A DNA stretch of 64,000 nucleotides from contig NZ_JAOUSF010000004.1 of assembly GCF_025660475.1 (NCBI RefSeq), positions 62,001 through 126,000 on the forward strand, in the 5' to 3' direction. Origin of the DNA: Perspicuibacillus lycopersici (GTDB lineage Bacteria > Bacillota > Bacilli > Bacillales > Caldibacillaceae). The first letter of the stretch is position 1; each line of letters opens with the position of its first letter. The notes below the pieces were generated by a model that saw only the letters and a list, made by a program, of their open reading frames with translations, did no database searches and was not told the DNA's origin. Shown one piece after another: positions 45,489 to 55,484 of this stretch. The position numbers and the translations under genes were made by a program.

Positions 45489-46250
45489 ATGAAATTAAAT
45501 GAGCAAATTGTTCTTGTAACTGGTGGTGCTCGTGGTTTAGGTAAGGAAATTGTTCAATCATTTGCAAAAGAAGGTGCAAAAGTTGTCATCAATTATTACA
45601 AAAGTAAAGATTCCGCAAATGCGCTAAAAGAGGAAATTGGCGACAATGCTATCGCAATCCAAGCTGACATAAGAGATGTGCAGCAAGTACAGGCAATGTT
45701 TCAGCAGGCGAAAGAATATTTCGGCAGTCCTGTTACAACTATTATTAATAATGCACTAGTAAACTTTCGCTTTGATCCTATTGGAAAAAAGGCGGCAGGT
45801 GAGATTACTTGGGATGATTTTCAATTTCAGTTAGAGGGTGCCATCCGTGGGGCATTGCATACTATTCAAGCAGGATTACTAGATATGAAGGAAAATAAAT
45901 TCGGCAGAATTGTTAACATCGGTACCAATCTATTTCAAAATCCAGTAGTGGCATACCATGATTACACAACAAGTAAGGCAGCATTACTTGGGTTTACGAG
46001 AAATATGGCGAAGGAGCTAGGAGCATATGGAATCACGGTAAATATGGTTTCTGGAGGTTTGTTACAAACAACAGATGCCAGCTCTGCTACATCGGAGGAA
46101 GTTTTTGAAATCATAAAAGCTTCTACGCCCTTAGGTGTCGTTACTACCCCATTGGATGTAGCTTTAACTGTCCTTTTCTTCGCATCTCCATGGGGAAGTG
46201 GTGTAACAGGGCAAAATCTAGTGGTTGATGGCGGATTAGTAATGGATTAA
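45489..46250 (+). CDS. SDR family oxidoreductase (FabG-like) in the thiamine operon
   Basis: 253 residues with a Rossmann fold: VTGGARGLGKEI binds NAD(P), NNALVNF is the NNAG-like motif, and the active-site pair YTTSK is Tyr159/Lys163. The usual catalytic Ser, 13 residues before the Tyr, is Thr146 here (NIGTN). Annotated relatives are called 3-oxoacyl-ACP reductases, but its position as first gene under a TPP riboswitch, 24 bp before thiM, argues for a role in thiamine or its breakdown products. Substrate unknown. ATG behind AAAGGAGG. Confidence 0.9.
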   Translation: MKLNEQIVLVTGGARGLGKEIVQSFAKEGAKVVINYYKSKDSANALKEEIGDNAIAIQADIRDVQQVQAMFQQAKEYFGSPVTTIINNALVNFRFDPIGKKAAGEITWDDFQFQLEGAIRGALHTIQAGLLDMKENKFGRIVNIGTNLFQNPVVAYHDYTTSKAALLGFTRNMAKELGAYGITVNMVSGGLLQTTDASSATSEEVFEIIKASTPLGVVTTPLDVALTVLFFASPWGSGVTGQNLVVDGGLVMD

Positions 46251-46274
46251 TCGCTTATGTGAGGAGGAGAAAAA

Positions 46275-47081
46275 ATGGAGAAACATAAAGTAATAGAAAT
46301 AGTGAATAGAGTAAGAGAAACAAAGCCACTTATACATAATATGACAAATATTGTAGTAGCGAATTTCACTGCTAATGGTTTATTAGCACTTGGAGCTTCA
46401 CCTGTGATGGCATCCTATGAGGGAGAAGTAGCAGATATGGCAAAAATTGCAGGTGGACTCCTTTTGAATATTGGCACTATCCACCAACAGGAACTCGATG
46501 CGATGATCATTGCAGGAAAATCCGCAAATGTCCATCAAGTTCCTGTCGTATTTGATCCCGTTGGAATTGGTGCAACACCGTATCGAACGATTGCATCAGA
46601 AAAAATTCTTCAAGAAGTTAATGTATCTATTATAAGAGGGAATTTAGCAGAAATTTCACAGTTAATTGGTGAACAAGGAGAAATTAAAGGTGTAGATGGG
46701 GGAGAAGTATATGGAAATGCCATTGAAATAACAAGGCGGGCAGCAGAGCATTTGCGAGCAGTTGTTATTGCGACAGGGAAAGATGATATTATTTCTGACG
46801 GTACAAGAACATTTGTCGTTCACAATGGACATCCGATACTAACAAAGGTGACCGGAACGGGTTGTTTATTGTCCTCGGTTGTTGCTGCGTTTGCGGCTGT
46901 TGAAAGGGATTTTGTGCAGGCAGCGGTAGCGGCATTAATCTTTTATGGAGTTGTAGCAGAGGTAGCAGCAGAAAAAACAGTAGCCAACGGGACGGGAAGC
47001 TTCCAAATCGAATTTCTCAACCAGCTCTCCAACGTATCGGCAAAGGAAATTGAACAATACGGTTCGTTTGAACAATTATAA
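46275..47081 (+). CDS. thiM: Hydroxyethylthiazole kinase
   Basis: 268 residues. Phosphorylates 4-methyl-5-(2-hydroxyethyl)thiazole in thiamine salvage. Conserved parts are [70 protein letters not shown] and [18 protein letters not shown], where the GTGC loop carries the catalytic cysteine. Length is standard. ATG behind GGAGGAG. Twelve bases before thiD. Confidence 0.96.
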   Translation: MEKHKVIEIVNRVRETKPLIHNMTNIVVANFTANGLLALGASPVMASYEGEVADMAKIAGGLLLNIGTIHQQELDAMIIAGKSANVHQVPVVFDPVGIGATPYRTIASEKILQEVNVSIIRGNLAEISQLIGEQGEIKGVDGGEVYGNAIEITRRAAEHLRAVVIATGKDDIISDGTRTFVVHNGHPILTKVTGTGCLLSSVVAAFAAVERDFVQAAVAALIFYGVVAEVAAEKTVANGTGSFQIEFLNQLSNVSAKEIEQYGSFEQL

Positions 47082-47093
47082 GGAGGGACAATT

Positions 47094-47909
47094 ATGGGTT
47101 CGGTGTATAAAGCGTTAACTATTGCTGGTTCTGATAGTGGTGGTGGGGCAGGCATTCAAGCAGATTTAAAAACATTTCAGGAGCTACACGTATTTGGTAT
47201 GAGTGCATTAACGGCAGTGACTGCTCAAAATACGCTCGGGGTTCAAGGGATTTATCCAATGACGCCAGAAGCAGTTGCTGCACAAATCGATTCCGTTGCA
47301 AATGATATGGGAACCGATGCACTGAAAACAGGGATGCTTTTTTCAGCTGAGATTATTCAAACGGTGGCAGAGAAAGTCAAGCATTACGGCTGGAAAAACC
47401 TTGTCGTCGATCCCGTCATGATTGCGAAAGGTGGTGCCTCATTATTAGTGCAGGAGGCAGTCTACGCATTAAAAACATATTTATTACCATATGCCTATGT
47501 AATAACGCCAAATATACCAGAAGCAGAGGTATTAACAGGTGTAAACATTAAAACTTTTAAAGATCGAAAAGAAGCTGCCAAAATCCTGTATGGCCTTGGT
47601 GCAAAATATGTAGTGATAAAGGGTGGCCATGATGAAAATCTGGAAAATGCCAGCGATCTTTTATTTGATGGAATCGAATGTTACTCGTTTTCAAATAAAC
47701 GATTACTTACAAAAAATACCCATGGAACAGGATGCACATTTTCTGCAGCAATTACTGCAGAGCTAGCAAAAGGTGCAGCCGTATTTGAAGCGGTATCTAT
47801 CGCAAAACAATTTATCACAGCAGCAATTGCACAGGATTTGGAAATCGGGAATGGACATGGACCAACTAATCATTGGGCATATAAACAAAAAGGAGCGGTA
47901 TCGCAATGA
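47094..47909 (+). CDS. thiD: Hydroxymethylpyrimidine/phosphomethylpyrimidine kinase
   Basis: 271 residues of the ribokinase-like fold. ALTIAGSDSGGGAGIQADLK is the substrate-binding start, with LVVDPVMIAKGGASLL, YVITPNIPEAEVLTGV and KNTHGTGCTFSAAITAELAK (anion hole and catalytic Asp region HGTGC). It makes HMP-pyrophosphate for joining to the thiazole. The stop overlaps the thiE start (ATGA), so the two are coupled. Confidence 0.96.
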   Translation: MGSVYKALTIAGSDSGGGAGIQADLKTFQELHVFGMSALTAVTAQNTLGVQGIYPMTPEAVAAQIDSVANDMGTDALKTGMLFSAEIIQTVAEKVKHYGWKNLVVDPVMIAKGGASLLVQEAVYALKTYLLPYAYVITPNIPEAEVLTGVNIKTFKDRKEAAKILYGLGAKYVVIKGGHDENLENASDLLFDGIECYSFSNKRLLTKNTHGTGCTFSAAITAELAKGAAVFEAVSIAKQFITAAIAQDLEIGNGHGPTNHWAYKQKGAVSQ

Positions 47910-48577
47910 CTACAACATTCACGGATGCAAAATTACGGGAGGCATTAAAGGTTTACTTTATTATGGGGAGCATTAATTGTCTGAAATCTCCTGTCGAAGT
48001 ATTAACGGAAGCAATTTGTGGAGGAATAACAATGTTCCAATTTCGAGAAAAAGGAACAAATGCATTAGTAGGAGAAGAAAAATATGCCCTTGCTGAGGAG
48101 CTTCAGTTTATTTGTAAGAAATATAAAATTCCCTTTATTGTAAACGATGATATTGCGTTAGCACAGACCTTAAAGGCTGATGGTGTGCATATCGGACAGG
48201 AGGATGATCCAATCCCAGTCGTTCGTGAGCAAATCGGGGATAAAATTCTCGGAGTTTCTGTACATAATGTGGAGGAGGCAAAGATAGCCCTACAAAAAGG
48301 TGCAGATTATTTTGGTGTTGGCCCAATATTTCCAACCACTACGAAAGCAGATGCAAAGCCTGCATCAGGTGTAGCAATTTTAACGGAATTACGGATGAAA
48401 GGGTATAGCCTTCCGATAGTAGGAATCGGGGGAATCACAGCCAAAAATGCCTCACAAGTAATAAAGGCTGGAGCAGATGGCGTTTCCGTCATTACTGCCA
48501 TTAGCTTAGCAGATAATATTGTCCATGCGACAAAAGTATTAAATGAAGCAATAATTCAAAACGATAGGAAAAATTAA
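47906..48577 (+). CDS. thiE: Thiamine-phosphate synthase
   Basis: 223 residues, TIM barrel. Joins HMP-pyrophosphate and thiazole phosphate. Seen are MFQFREKGTNA, FIVNDDIALAQTLKADGVHI with the Mg-binding Asp, GQEDDPI, ILGVSVHNVEEA, YFGVGPIFPTTTKADAKPAS and VGIGGITAKNA. Last gene of the operon; no thiC, thiG or tenA is nearby, so the set supports salvage and joining only. Confidence 0.96.
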   Translation: MTTTFTDAKLREALKVYFIMGSINCLKSPVEVLTEAICGGITMFQFREKGTNALVGEEKYALAEELQFICKKYKIPFIVNDDIALAQTLKADGVHIGQEDDPIPVVREQIGDKILGVSVHNVEEAKIALQKGADYFGVGPIFPTTTKADAKPASGVAILTELRMKGYSLPIVGIGGITAKNASQVIKAGADGVSVITAISLADNIVHATKVLNEAIIQNDRKN

Positions 48578-48691
48578 TGGACTATTCAGTGGGTAGTCTT
48601 GCCTAAATGGAGCAGGTGTCAAACTCATCATTCTTATTTCCATAAAGGAGTGGAGGCTGACACCATTTCCTTTGATGTTTAGAACGGAAAA

Positions 48692-49816
48692 TTACATACC
48701 TTTACTTTGATTATTAGAACGAAAATGATTTTGAACTTTATCAATAATTAAGGTAATAAGCGGAATAATTAGTCCCATAATTAAGGCGTATGGTGGCCAA
48801 TAAGTGGAATCCCACTTTTGCATATATACGATATTTGGATAAACAATCGTGGAAAAGATACAGGCTAACACACCTAATGGAAAGACGAGTGGACGATACC
48901 ATTTTACCTTTAAAATCTGCGCTAACCCAAGAACACACGTATAGAAATAAATGGTAGATTTAAAAAAGATGGAGATAACCCAGACACTGGCCATGATCGA
49001 CTCAATTCTTTCAATAATTTCAAATAAACTAACTGACTTCGCTAGAACATAGCTAGGATAAAGCTGTTTTGCAGTTATAGAAGCGCCTAAAACTAAAATA
49101 CAGAGTAAAGTAATAACAGTAACCGTAAAAGTACCGATAAAGGAACCAATTAAAATATTCCATTTCGCCTGGCGTGGTTGATTCAGGCTCTTAGGGTAAA
49201 ACATTAAAAACAAAATTAACGGGAACCCTGCAAAAGAGACAAAGTTAAAAATAGCTTTCGTATGATCAGAGAAACTCGCTTCGAATACAGGCGTTAGTTT
49301 TTCTAGTTTGAGCTCAGGCAATAAAAAAATCACGAGCGCAAATAAAAGAAAGAAAAACCAGGTGATTAATAGTTCACCAGTTCTTGCGATGACTTCTAAT
49401 CCTGCTCGAACAGCAAATATAATAAGCAGGACTAATAAAATATTTAATATTTCAATAGGAGTATCCGTTAAAATTTGTGTTGTAGTGAAGAAGCCAAAAT
49501 AAGACAGTAGTGTACTAGTTCCAATGAATGCAAAAAAAACATAGAGCATTCCGATAATTTTCCCAACAATCCTACCATATACCTTTTCTAAATATTGGAT
49601 ATACGTTTTACTTCCCATTGCAATCCCACATTTATAAAGAAAGTAGGCATACCCTAAGCATAGAAACATACCGATGATAGAGGATAACCATGCATCCTGC
49701 TTTGTTTCAGCAGTCATTCCAGCAGGAGTAACAAGAATGGTGGTCCCTGTTGTAAATAGAATAATTAGTACTGTTAATTGAAAAGGGCTAATTCGAATTT
49801 TTATTTTTTCTTCCAA
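48692..49816 (-). CDS. Spore germinant receptor B subunit (GerAB family)
   Basis: 374 residues with ten membrane helices, an amino-acid-permease-like fold (ISPFQLTVLIILFTTGTTIL at the start). In spores the B subunit sits in the inner membrane and binds the germinant. Start is TTG 49816 behind AGGAGG. It is the last gene of the operon gerAA-gerAC-small D-type subunit-gerAB. Which germinant it recognises cannot be predicted. Confidence 0.93.
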   Translation of the reverse strand: MEEKIKIRISPFQLTVLIILFTTGTTILVTPAGMTAETKQDAWLSSIIGMFLCLGYAYFLYKCGIAMGSKTYIQYLEKVYGRIVGKIIGMLYVFFAFIGTSTLLSYFGFFTTTQILTDTPIEILNILLVLLIIFAVRAGLEVIARTGELLITWFFFLLFALVIFLLPELKLEKLTPVFEASFSDHTKAIFNFVSFAGFPLILFLMFYPKSLNQPRQAKWNILIGSFIGTFTVTVITLLCILVLGASITAKQLYPSYVLAKSVSLFEIIERIESIMASVWVISIFFKSTIYFYTCVLGLAQILKVKWYRPLVFPLGVLACIFSTIVYPNIVYMQKWDSTYWPPYALIMGLIIPLITLIIDKVQNHFRSNNQSKGM

Positions 49817-49838
49817 CGGAATACCTCCTGCCCAATCG

Positions 49839-50066
49839 TTAGTTGGGTAAAAATAATCGGATCAATGGATCTAAGGCAAAGGCTACTATTTCTAATGGAT
49901 TTGGTAGGAATAGATTATTAATCCTTAAAATGGTAATAATCGCAACGAAAAATAATAAAAAGCTAAATATCCATAGCTCACGAAACAGCTTTGTTTTTAT
50001 TAATTGTGGAACTTGGAAGAAAGCAATGAGAAGGAAGATAAATAAGACCCCGATAGCTTTTAACAT
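49839..50066 (-). CDS. Small two-helix germinant receptor D-type subunit
   Basis: 75 residues with two membrane helices (~1-17 and 30-50), a short basic loop, and a hydrophobic tail. Small two-helix proteins encoded inside ger operons are known as D subunits and modulate receptor function in Bacillus. Position (five bases after gerAC, 22 before gerAB) and AAGGAG ahead of ATG support a real gene. Confidence 0.82.
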   Translation of the reverse strand: MLKAIGVLFIFLLIAFFQVPQLIKTKLFRELWIFSFLLFFVAIITILRINNLFLPNPLEIVAFALDPLIRLFLPN

Positions 50067-50071
50067 TATTT

Positions 50072-51280
50072 CTACTCCTTCGGTAAATCATTATGGAATG
50101 GATCTGTAATCGTTCCAGCACGGCGAATTTTAATATTTACGGTAGTATTTACCGGTAAATTTGGGAAAATATCAGTCCAATTAGCTTTTATTTTATCCCA
50201 ATTCTTAGGGTCGGCTTTATGTAATTGCTCACCAAAGCCAAAAACATCGGCCTTTAAGTCGTGCTGTGCTTTATCAAGTGCTTGGGAAACTTTTCCTTTA
50301 ATATCATCACTTGTTTTCTGTTCTAGCTCTAATAGTACTTGCTCATTCATAAAATCAAATTGTGAATTAGAGTCGGCAATATTAGCCTCTCCCGTAATTT
50401 TTACATCAATTGATGGTTCTCCGTTACGAAAATGTGGAATAATCTCCGTTTTTGCATCGACAAGCTCAATTCCAGCCATTTCCTTATTTACTTCTATTAC
50501 AATGATTGTATTTTTTACTTTTCCTTTAATGTAATTTAATCCTTTGCTTTCAGCAGTGTTTAACCAGCCGGCTAGTTTATTATTACTAAAGGCTGCCATC
50601 CCGTCATAGCTAAGGCTCGCTTTTGGATCGGTCGTTAACACATTATCCGTATTTTTTCCAGCATCTGCATCCCCGACTATTTTTACCGCAGTTAAAATTG
50701 GCTGGGTTCCTTCGCTTATCAGATCATCGATAAGATCATTTAACTTTACTTTTCCGGTGGCTGCCCATGCTTCTGAGGAGGACTCTAGTGAATCAAATAA
50801 TTTGTTGGCTGGTATTTTTTCATGACTGGTTAATACATTTAATATTTCTTTCGCAGAATTTCCTTTCGAAACGATAATGTAAAAGTCTGTTCGCATTTCA
50901 GGGTCTCTTGATAAAAAGTCGAGCGGTTTATAAATTCCTTCCTTTGCGACACTTTCGCCAATAACAATCATCCGAATATGAGCTAAATAGATTTTATTGG
51001 GCAATTGTTGGGTTAATTTACGTAATGCCTCAAAAATGATTCTTCCATTTCCAGTATAGGTGGTTACAGGTGTTTCATAGCCAACTCCCCCACCAGTTTG
51101 TGGCGAGGCAACCTCACCGGGACTTAAAATTTGTACAGATACACTATATGTTTCATCCTTGTTTTTATCGATTCCAAGTGCTACGGCAATAGCTAAATCA
51201 TTTACCTCGCGTCTGTTCCAGCAGCCAGATAAGAGCAAAATTAGTAGAAAGAGCATGAAGAAATGGATACAATTTTTCAT
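50072..51280 (-). CDS. Spore germinant receptor C subunit (Ger(x)C lipoprotein)
   Basis: 402 residues. A lipoprotein signal ends in LLLSGC (Cys20), then the family-defining WNRREVNDLAIAVALGIDK. The body is the three-domain Ger(x)C fold on the outer face of the spore inner membrane, with TYTGNGRIIFEALRKLTQQL and HIRMIVIGESVAKEG. It starts at the last base of the gerAA stop (TAATG), so translation is coupled. Confidence 0.94.
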   Translation of the reverse strand: MKNCIHFFMLFLLILLLSGCWNRREVNDLAIAVALGIDKNKDETYSVSVQILSPGEVASPQTGGGVGYETPVTTYTGNGRIIFEALRKLTQQLPNKIYLAHIRMIVIGESVAKEGIYKPLDFLSRDPEMRTDFYIIVSKGNSAKEILNVLTSHEKIPANKLFDSLESSSEAWAATGKVKLNDLIDDLISEGTQPILTAVKIVGDADAGKNTDNVLTTDPKASLSYDGMAAFSNNKLAGWLNTAESKGLNYIKGKVKNTIIVIEVNKEMAGIELVDAKTEIIPHFRNGEPSIDVKITGEANIADSNSQFDFMNEQVLLELEQKTSDDIKGKVSQALDKAQHDLKADVFGFGEQLHKADPKNWDKIKANWTDIFPNLPVNTTVNIKIRRAGTITDPFHNDLPKE

Positions 51281-52896
51281 TAAACCTCACTACTTCCTTT
51301 TTGAGATGTAGGCTTTGGAGTAGGACTACTTTGCTCGCGAATCGTATTTTTCTGACTAATTAATCGTGGACGGGAAAACATTGCCCACATCGGTACACGG
51401 AAAAATACATCCTTCTGATCTTGTAATATAAATGGAGCAGCAGGTGTCGTATAAGGGATCCCGAACGATCGAAGGGTGCATAAATGAATACATAACAGAA
51501 TAATGCCAAACATTATGCCGATTAGTCCAAATACTGCGGATAAACTCATCATGGCAAAACGAATTATCCGTACCGATGTTGCTAAATTAATGGCTGGAAA
51601 GCAAAAGTTAGCGATAGCTGTTATTGAAACAACAATAACCATCGCAGGAGATACGATCCCTGCCTGTACTGCTGCTTGACCAAGCACTAGCGCACCAACA
51701 ATGCTCATTGCTTGGCCGACGGCTCTTGGCATTCGGACTCCAGCTTCTCGGAGTATTTCAAATGCTACCTCCATCATTAATGCTTCTAGGAATGCTGGAA
51801 ATGGCACTCCCTCTCGTTGGGCAGCGAGACTAATTAATAGCTGAGTCGGTAGCATTTCCTGATGATAGGTTAATACGGCGATATAAAGTGATGGGGCCAA
51901 TAATGCAATAAAAAAGCAAAAAAATCGTAGGCATCTTAATAACGTGGCAATGTCGGCACGTTGATAGTAGTCCTCGCTCGCTTGAAAAAACTCTACCATT
52001 AGGCTAAGCACAACCATAACAAATGGAGAGCCATCTACTAAAATTGCAACACGCCCCTCGATTAATTTACCAGCAACTGCATCTGGACGTTCTGTGCTAA
52101 AAATAGTAGGGAACGGTGAAAAGGTTTCATCTTGAATGAGTTCTTCAATATATCCAGTTTCCAAAATAGCATCAATATCAATTGCGTCTAAACGTTTATG
52201 TACCTCTTGAAGTACTTCTTCATTGACAATACCTTTTATGTAGGCAATCATAACCTTTGTTTTCGTAACTCTTCCAATCTCTTTTGACTCATACCAGAAA
52301 TTTGCACTTCGTATTCTTCGGCGCAACAATGCGGTATTTGTTTCTAATGTTTCGGTAAAGCCATCACGCGGACCTTTAATTAATGTTGCGGACTGTGGTT
52401 CTTCAACGGAACGTCTTTCGTGTCCCGGAATGCTCACAGTTATCGCATATGGATGGTTTTCTACAATTAATGCAGCATGCCCGGAAAGAATATTTGTTAT
52501 TAAAGTATCAAAATCTACTACTTCTTCCGCATTACCAACGGTTATTGCCTTTTGTCTAAGAGCGGAAACTAAATTTTTCTCCTTACCAGTAGGCTGTAAA
52601 TCATTCGGATTCAATTTATTAATTAAGGAATCAATTAAATCCTGGAGCGAAGAAATATCTACTAAGCCTTCCGTAAAAACTACACATATATTAATATCGT
52701 TATCTGGTCCGATTTGAATGATCCGGTAAGAAAGGTCCGCACTATTTCCTAACGCACTTTTTATGTAGGATAGATTATCCTCAATTGATGGTTTTAATCT
52801 ATCTTTTTCATTAGCCTTCCCTTTGCTGCTATTATCTTTATTGGATTTCGTTCGAAAAAAATTTTTAAAGGTGCGATAAAATAGATTATTTTTCAA
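51280..52896 (-). CDS. Spore germinant receptor A subunit (GerAA family)
   Basis: 538 residues: a hydrophilic N-terminal domain (~1-290; ESKEIGRVTKTKVMIAYIKG, RVAILVDGSPFVMVVLSLMV) followed by four to five membrane helices (~300-470; QREGVPFPAFLEALMMEVAF, EAGVRMPRAVGQAMSIVGAL). This is the GerA/SpoVAF layout. Start is TTG 52896 with GGGGTG nine bases before. First gene of the operon, normally made in the forespore under SigG. A weak candidate SigG promoter (CGAATC, 17 bp, GATACTA) can be read on the minus strand at about 53100-53130. Confidence 0.94.
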   Translation of the reverse strand: MKNNLFYRTFKNFFRTKSNKDNSSKGKANEKDRLKPSIEDNLSYIKSALGNSADLSYRIIQIGPDNDINICVVFTEGLVDISSLQDLIDSLINKLNPNDLQPTGKEKNLVSALRQKAITVGNAEEVVDFDTLITNILSGHAALIVENHPYAITVSIPGHERRSVEEPQSATLIKGPRDGFTETLETNTALLRRRIRSANFWYESKEIGRVTKTKVMIAYIKGIVNEEVLQEVHKRLDAIDIDAILETGYIEELIQDETFSPFPTIFSTERPDAVAGKLIEGRVAILVDGSPFVMVVLSLMVEFFQASEDYYQRADIATLLRCLRFFCFFIALLAPSLYIAVLTYHQEMLPTQLLISLAAQREGVPFPAFLEALMMEVAFEILREAGVRMPRAVGQAMSIVGALVLGQAAVQAGIVSPAMVIVVSITAIANFCFPAINLATSVRIIRFAMMSLSAVFGLIGIMFGIILLCIHLCTLRSFGIPYTTPAAPFILQDQKDVFFRVPMWAMFSRPRLISQKNTIREQSSPTPKPTSQKGSSEV

Positions 52897-53172
52897 TGCT
52901 CATTCACCCCATTTTTTTATTTTGAACCAATTCTATAAATATATTCCTGCCAGTTTTGGAAAGGATGATTTTATAGTCACTGTGCCGTTGTTTACGATAA
53001 GTGATTCTTTTAAGGGCATTATTTTAATGTTTGGTGGAAGTTACCATACGAATTGTATTAAAATAAGAAAGCTTACTATAAATAAAATGAATTATATTTA
53101 GTATCTACAAGGCTAGTTAGCAGATTCGTTTTCAACATTCCCTAGAGGCATAAAAAATGATTGGGTGATAAC

Positions 53173-54369
53173 ATGCAAAATAGTATAAGATTAAAGTTAA
53201 AGGCAGCTAATGCGAAGAAATGGAAAAATGGCTATCCATTGATTAAAAAGGAAGATGTGCTTAACAGTCACGATTTGAAAAGAGAAGGTACGATTTTTGA
53301 ATTAGTGGATGAGCATCAAAATTTTATAGGAAAAGGATACTATGGGATCCAAAATAAAGGGATTGGCTGGATATTGACAAGCCAACAAAAAGAACCAATT
53401 GACCAACCATTTTTTGAAAAAAAACTAAAGCTTGCTCTAAATAGTAGAAAGTCTTTTTTCGAAAATCAAGATACAACAGCCTTTCGGGTTTTTAACGGTG
53501 AGGGTGATGGAATTGGTGGATTAACAATCGATTATTTTGATGGATTTTATGTGATCAATTGGTATAGTGAAGGGATTTATCGATTTAAAGACGATATTTT
53601 ACAGGCTTTATCTGTGGTAACAGACTTTAAAGGTGTTTATGAGAAAAAACGCTTTGCCGCACAAGGTAGCTATATAGAGGATGATGATTTTCTATTAGGG
53701 GATAAAGCACCAGCACCTCTCATTGTGAAAGAAAATGGCATTAAGTTTGCCATCTATTTAAACGAAAATGCAATGGTCGGTGTTTTCCTAGATCAACGTG
53801 AGGTTAGAAAGGCAATACGGGATAAGTATTCAAAGGATAAGCAAGTGTTAAATACCTTCTCCTATACTGGTGCATTCTCGGTTGCTGCAGCATTAGGCGG
53901 TGCAGCGAAAACGACGAGTGTTGACGTAGCAAACCGTAGCAAAAGTAAAACAATCGAGCATTTTCGTATTAATGGAATTGATTTTGAGGCACAGGATATC
54001 ATTGTCGACGATGTCTTCCAATATTTCAAATATGCTGTAAGAAAAAATCTTCAATTTGATTTAGTCATTTTAGATCCACCAAGCTATGCTCGTTCGAAAA
54101 AAAATACGTTCCGTGCCGAGAAGGATTATTCAGACTTACTGGAAAAGGCGATAACGATAACGGCAAAAAATGGTGTGATTGTAGCATCCACCAATGCCAG
54201 CTCATTTGGTATGGATAAATTTAAAGGCTTTATTCAGAAAGCCTTCCAGCAAACAGGTGTTAAATATGAAGTATTAGAAGAATATCGACTTCCGAGTGAT
54301 TTTAAGACGATAAAAGAGTATAAGGAAGGGAACTACTTAAAGGTCGTTTTCCTTAAAAAACTATCTTAA
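53173..54369 (+). CDS. rlmI: Class I rRNA methyltransferase, RlmI-like
   Basis: 398 residues from ATG 53173 (GGGTG just before). An N-terminal PUA-like RNA-binding domain (~1-75, LKAANAKKWKNGYPLIKKED) precedes a central domain (FRVFNGEGDGIGGLTIDYFD) and a SAM-dependent methyltransferase: NENAMVGVFLDQREVRKAIR, LNTFSYTGAFSVAAALGGA (SAM motif I) and DLVILDPPSYARSKK (motif IV, catalytic). RlmI methylates C1962 of 23S rRNA in E. coli; the exact target here is inferred. The Cof-type gene follows. Confidence 0.92.
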   Translation: MQNSIRLKLKAANAKKWKNGYPLIKKEDVLNSHDLKREGTIFELVDEHQNFIGKGYYGIQNKGIGWILTSQQKEPIDQPFFEKKLKLALNSRKSFFENQDTTAFRVFNGEGDGIGGLTIDYFDGFYVINWYSEGIYRFKDDILQALSVVTDFKGVYEKKRFAAQGSYIEDDDFLLGDKAPAPLIVKENGIKFAIYLNENAMVGVFLDQREVRKAIRDKYSKDKQVLNTFSYTGAFSVAAALGGAAKTTSVDVANRSKSKTIEHFRINGIDFEAQDIIVDDVFQYFKYAVRKNLQFDLVILDPPSYARSKKNTFRAEKDYSDLLEKAITITAKNGVIVASTNASSFGMDKFKGFIQKAFQQTGVKYEVLEEYRLPSDFKTIKEYKEGNYLKVVFLKKLS

Positions 54370-54422
54370 AAAATTCTACTGATTTGCTAGAAAAAATAGA
54401 GCGCACTAGAGGAGAATACAAC

Positions 54423-55244
54423 ATGGCATACAAAATGATTGTACTAGATTTAGATGATACATTGCTTCGAGAAGATCAAACGATATCAGAACGAACAAAA
54501 CATGCATTAATGGAAGCACAAGAAATGGGCGTGAAGGTGGTGCTTGCATCCGGTCGTCCAACCTTTGGAATGGCGCCTATTGCAAAGGAGCTTTCATTAG
54601 CCGAATATGGTAGCTATATTCTTTCCTTTAATGGTGGGAAAATCATTAACTGTCAAACGGAGGAGGAAATATTTAGCAGCACGCTTTCTCTTGCGAACGT
54701 GCGCCAATTGTTTGCGGTAAGTCGTCGGGAGGATGTCTATATTCATACGTATGTGGGTGATGAAATACTTACAGATAAAGAAAATCCTTTCACTACGATT
54801 GAGTCAGCATTAACAGGATTACCTGTACGAATGGTGGATAACTTTGTTGACGGTGTTACGGTACCAGTTGTAAAAGTATTAATGGTTGCCCAACCAGAAA
54901 AATTAAGAAAAGTTGAACAGGTGTTACAGGAAGAACTTGCGGAGGATTACAGCATTATGCGCTCCAAGCCATTTTTTCTAGAATTTACGGAAAAAGGTAT
55001 TACAAAAGGTGAAAGCTTGAATCAGCTAATAAAAGCATGTGGCATCAAGCGTGAAGAGGTTATTGCTATTGGTGATAGCTATAATGACTTATCGATGATT
55101 GAATTTGCCGGACTTGGTGTTGCAATGGGAAATGCACCAGGGGATATAAAAGAAAAGGCAGATTATGTGACTGATTCGAATGAGCATGATGGTGTTGCGA
55201 AAGTAGTGGAACAATTTGTCTTGCAAAATGTAGTCCATGTGTAA
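54423..55244 (+). CDS. Cof-type HAD-IIB phosphatase
   Basis: 273 residues from ATG 54423 behind AGAGGAG. HAD motifs: LDLDDTLL with the nucleophile Asp (I), VLASGRP (II), a Lys in TEKGITKGESLNQLIKACG (III) and IAIGDSYNDLSMIEFAGLGV (IV). The cap domain (~85-190) is type IIB. Such enzymes dephosphorylate sugar phosphates, FMN or pyridoxal phosphate; substrate unknown. Terminator at 55258. Confidence 0.95.
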   Translation: MAYKMIVLDLDDTLLREDQTISERTKHALMEAQEMGVKVVLASGRPTFGMAPIAKELSLAEYGSYILSFNGGKIINCQTEEEIFSSTLSLANVRQLFAVSRREDVYIHTYVGDEILTDKENPFTTIESALTGLPVRMVDNFVDGVTVPVVKVLMVAQPEKLRKVEQVLQEELAEDYSIMRSKPFFLEFTEKGITKGESLNQLIKACGIKREEVIAIGDSYNDLSMIEFAGLGVAMGNAPGDIKEKADYVTDSNEHDGVAKVVEQFVLQNVVHV

Positions 55245-55257
55245 TGGAATTAATGGA

Positions 55258-55290
55258 AGCTCTTCTCTTTCTCTGAGAAGGGCTTTTTTG
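55258..55290 (+). terminator. Terminator after the Cof-type phosphatase gene
   Basis: AAGCTCTTCTC pairs with GAGAAGGGCTT (with one mismatch pair), followed by T. Confidence 0.8.
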
Positions 55291-55484
55291 AATGAAATTT
55301 TGAAAGTGTATGGCACAATATTATTTAAACTTAATATTGAGGTGGAGCAAGCTTTTCGGTATCGGTATCCCAACCCTCTAGCGTATTCAAAACAATACCA
55401 CTCCTTTTTTCATGTATAAAATACCATAACTTGCACAACATAATTTTTACCTGTACTAGTTCTAAAAAAAAAGGAGAATCGAAC

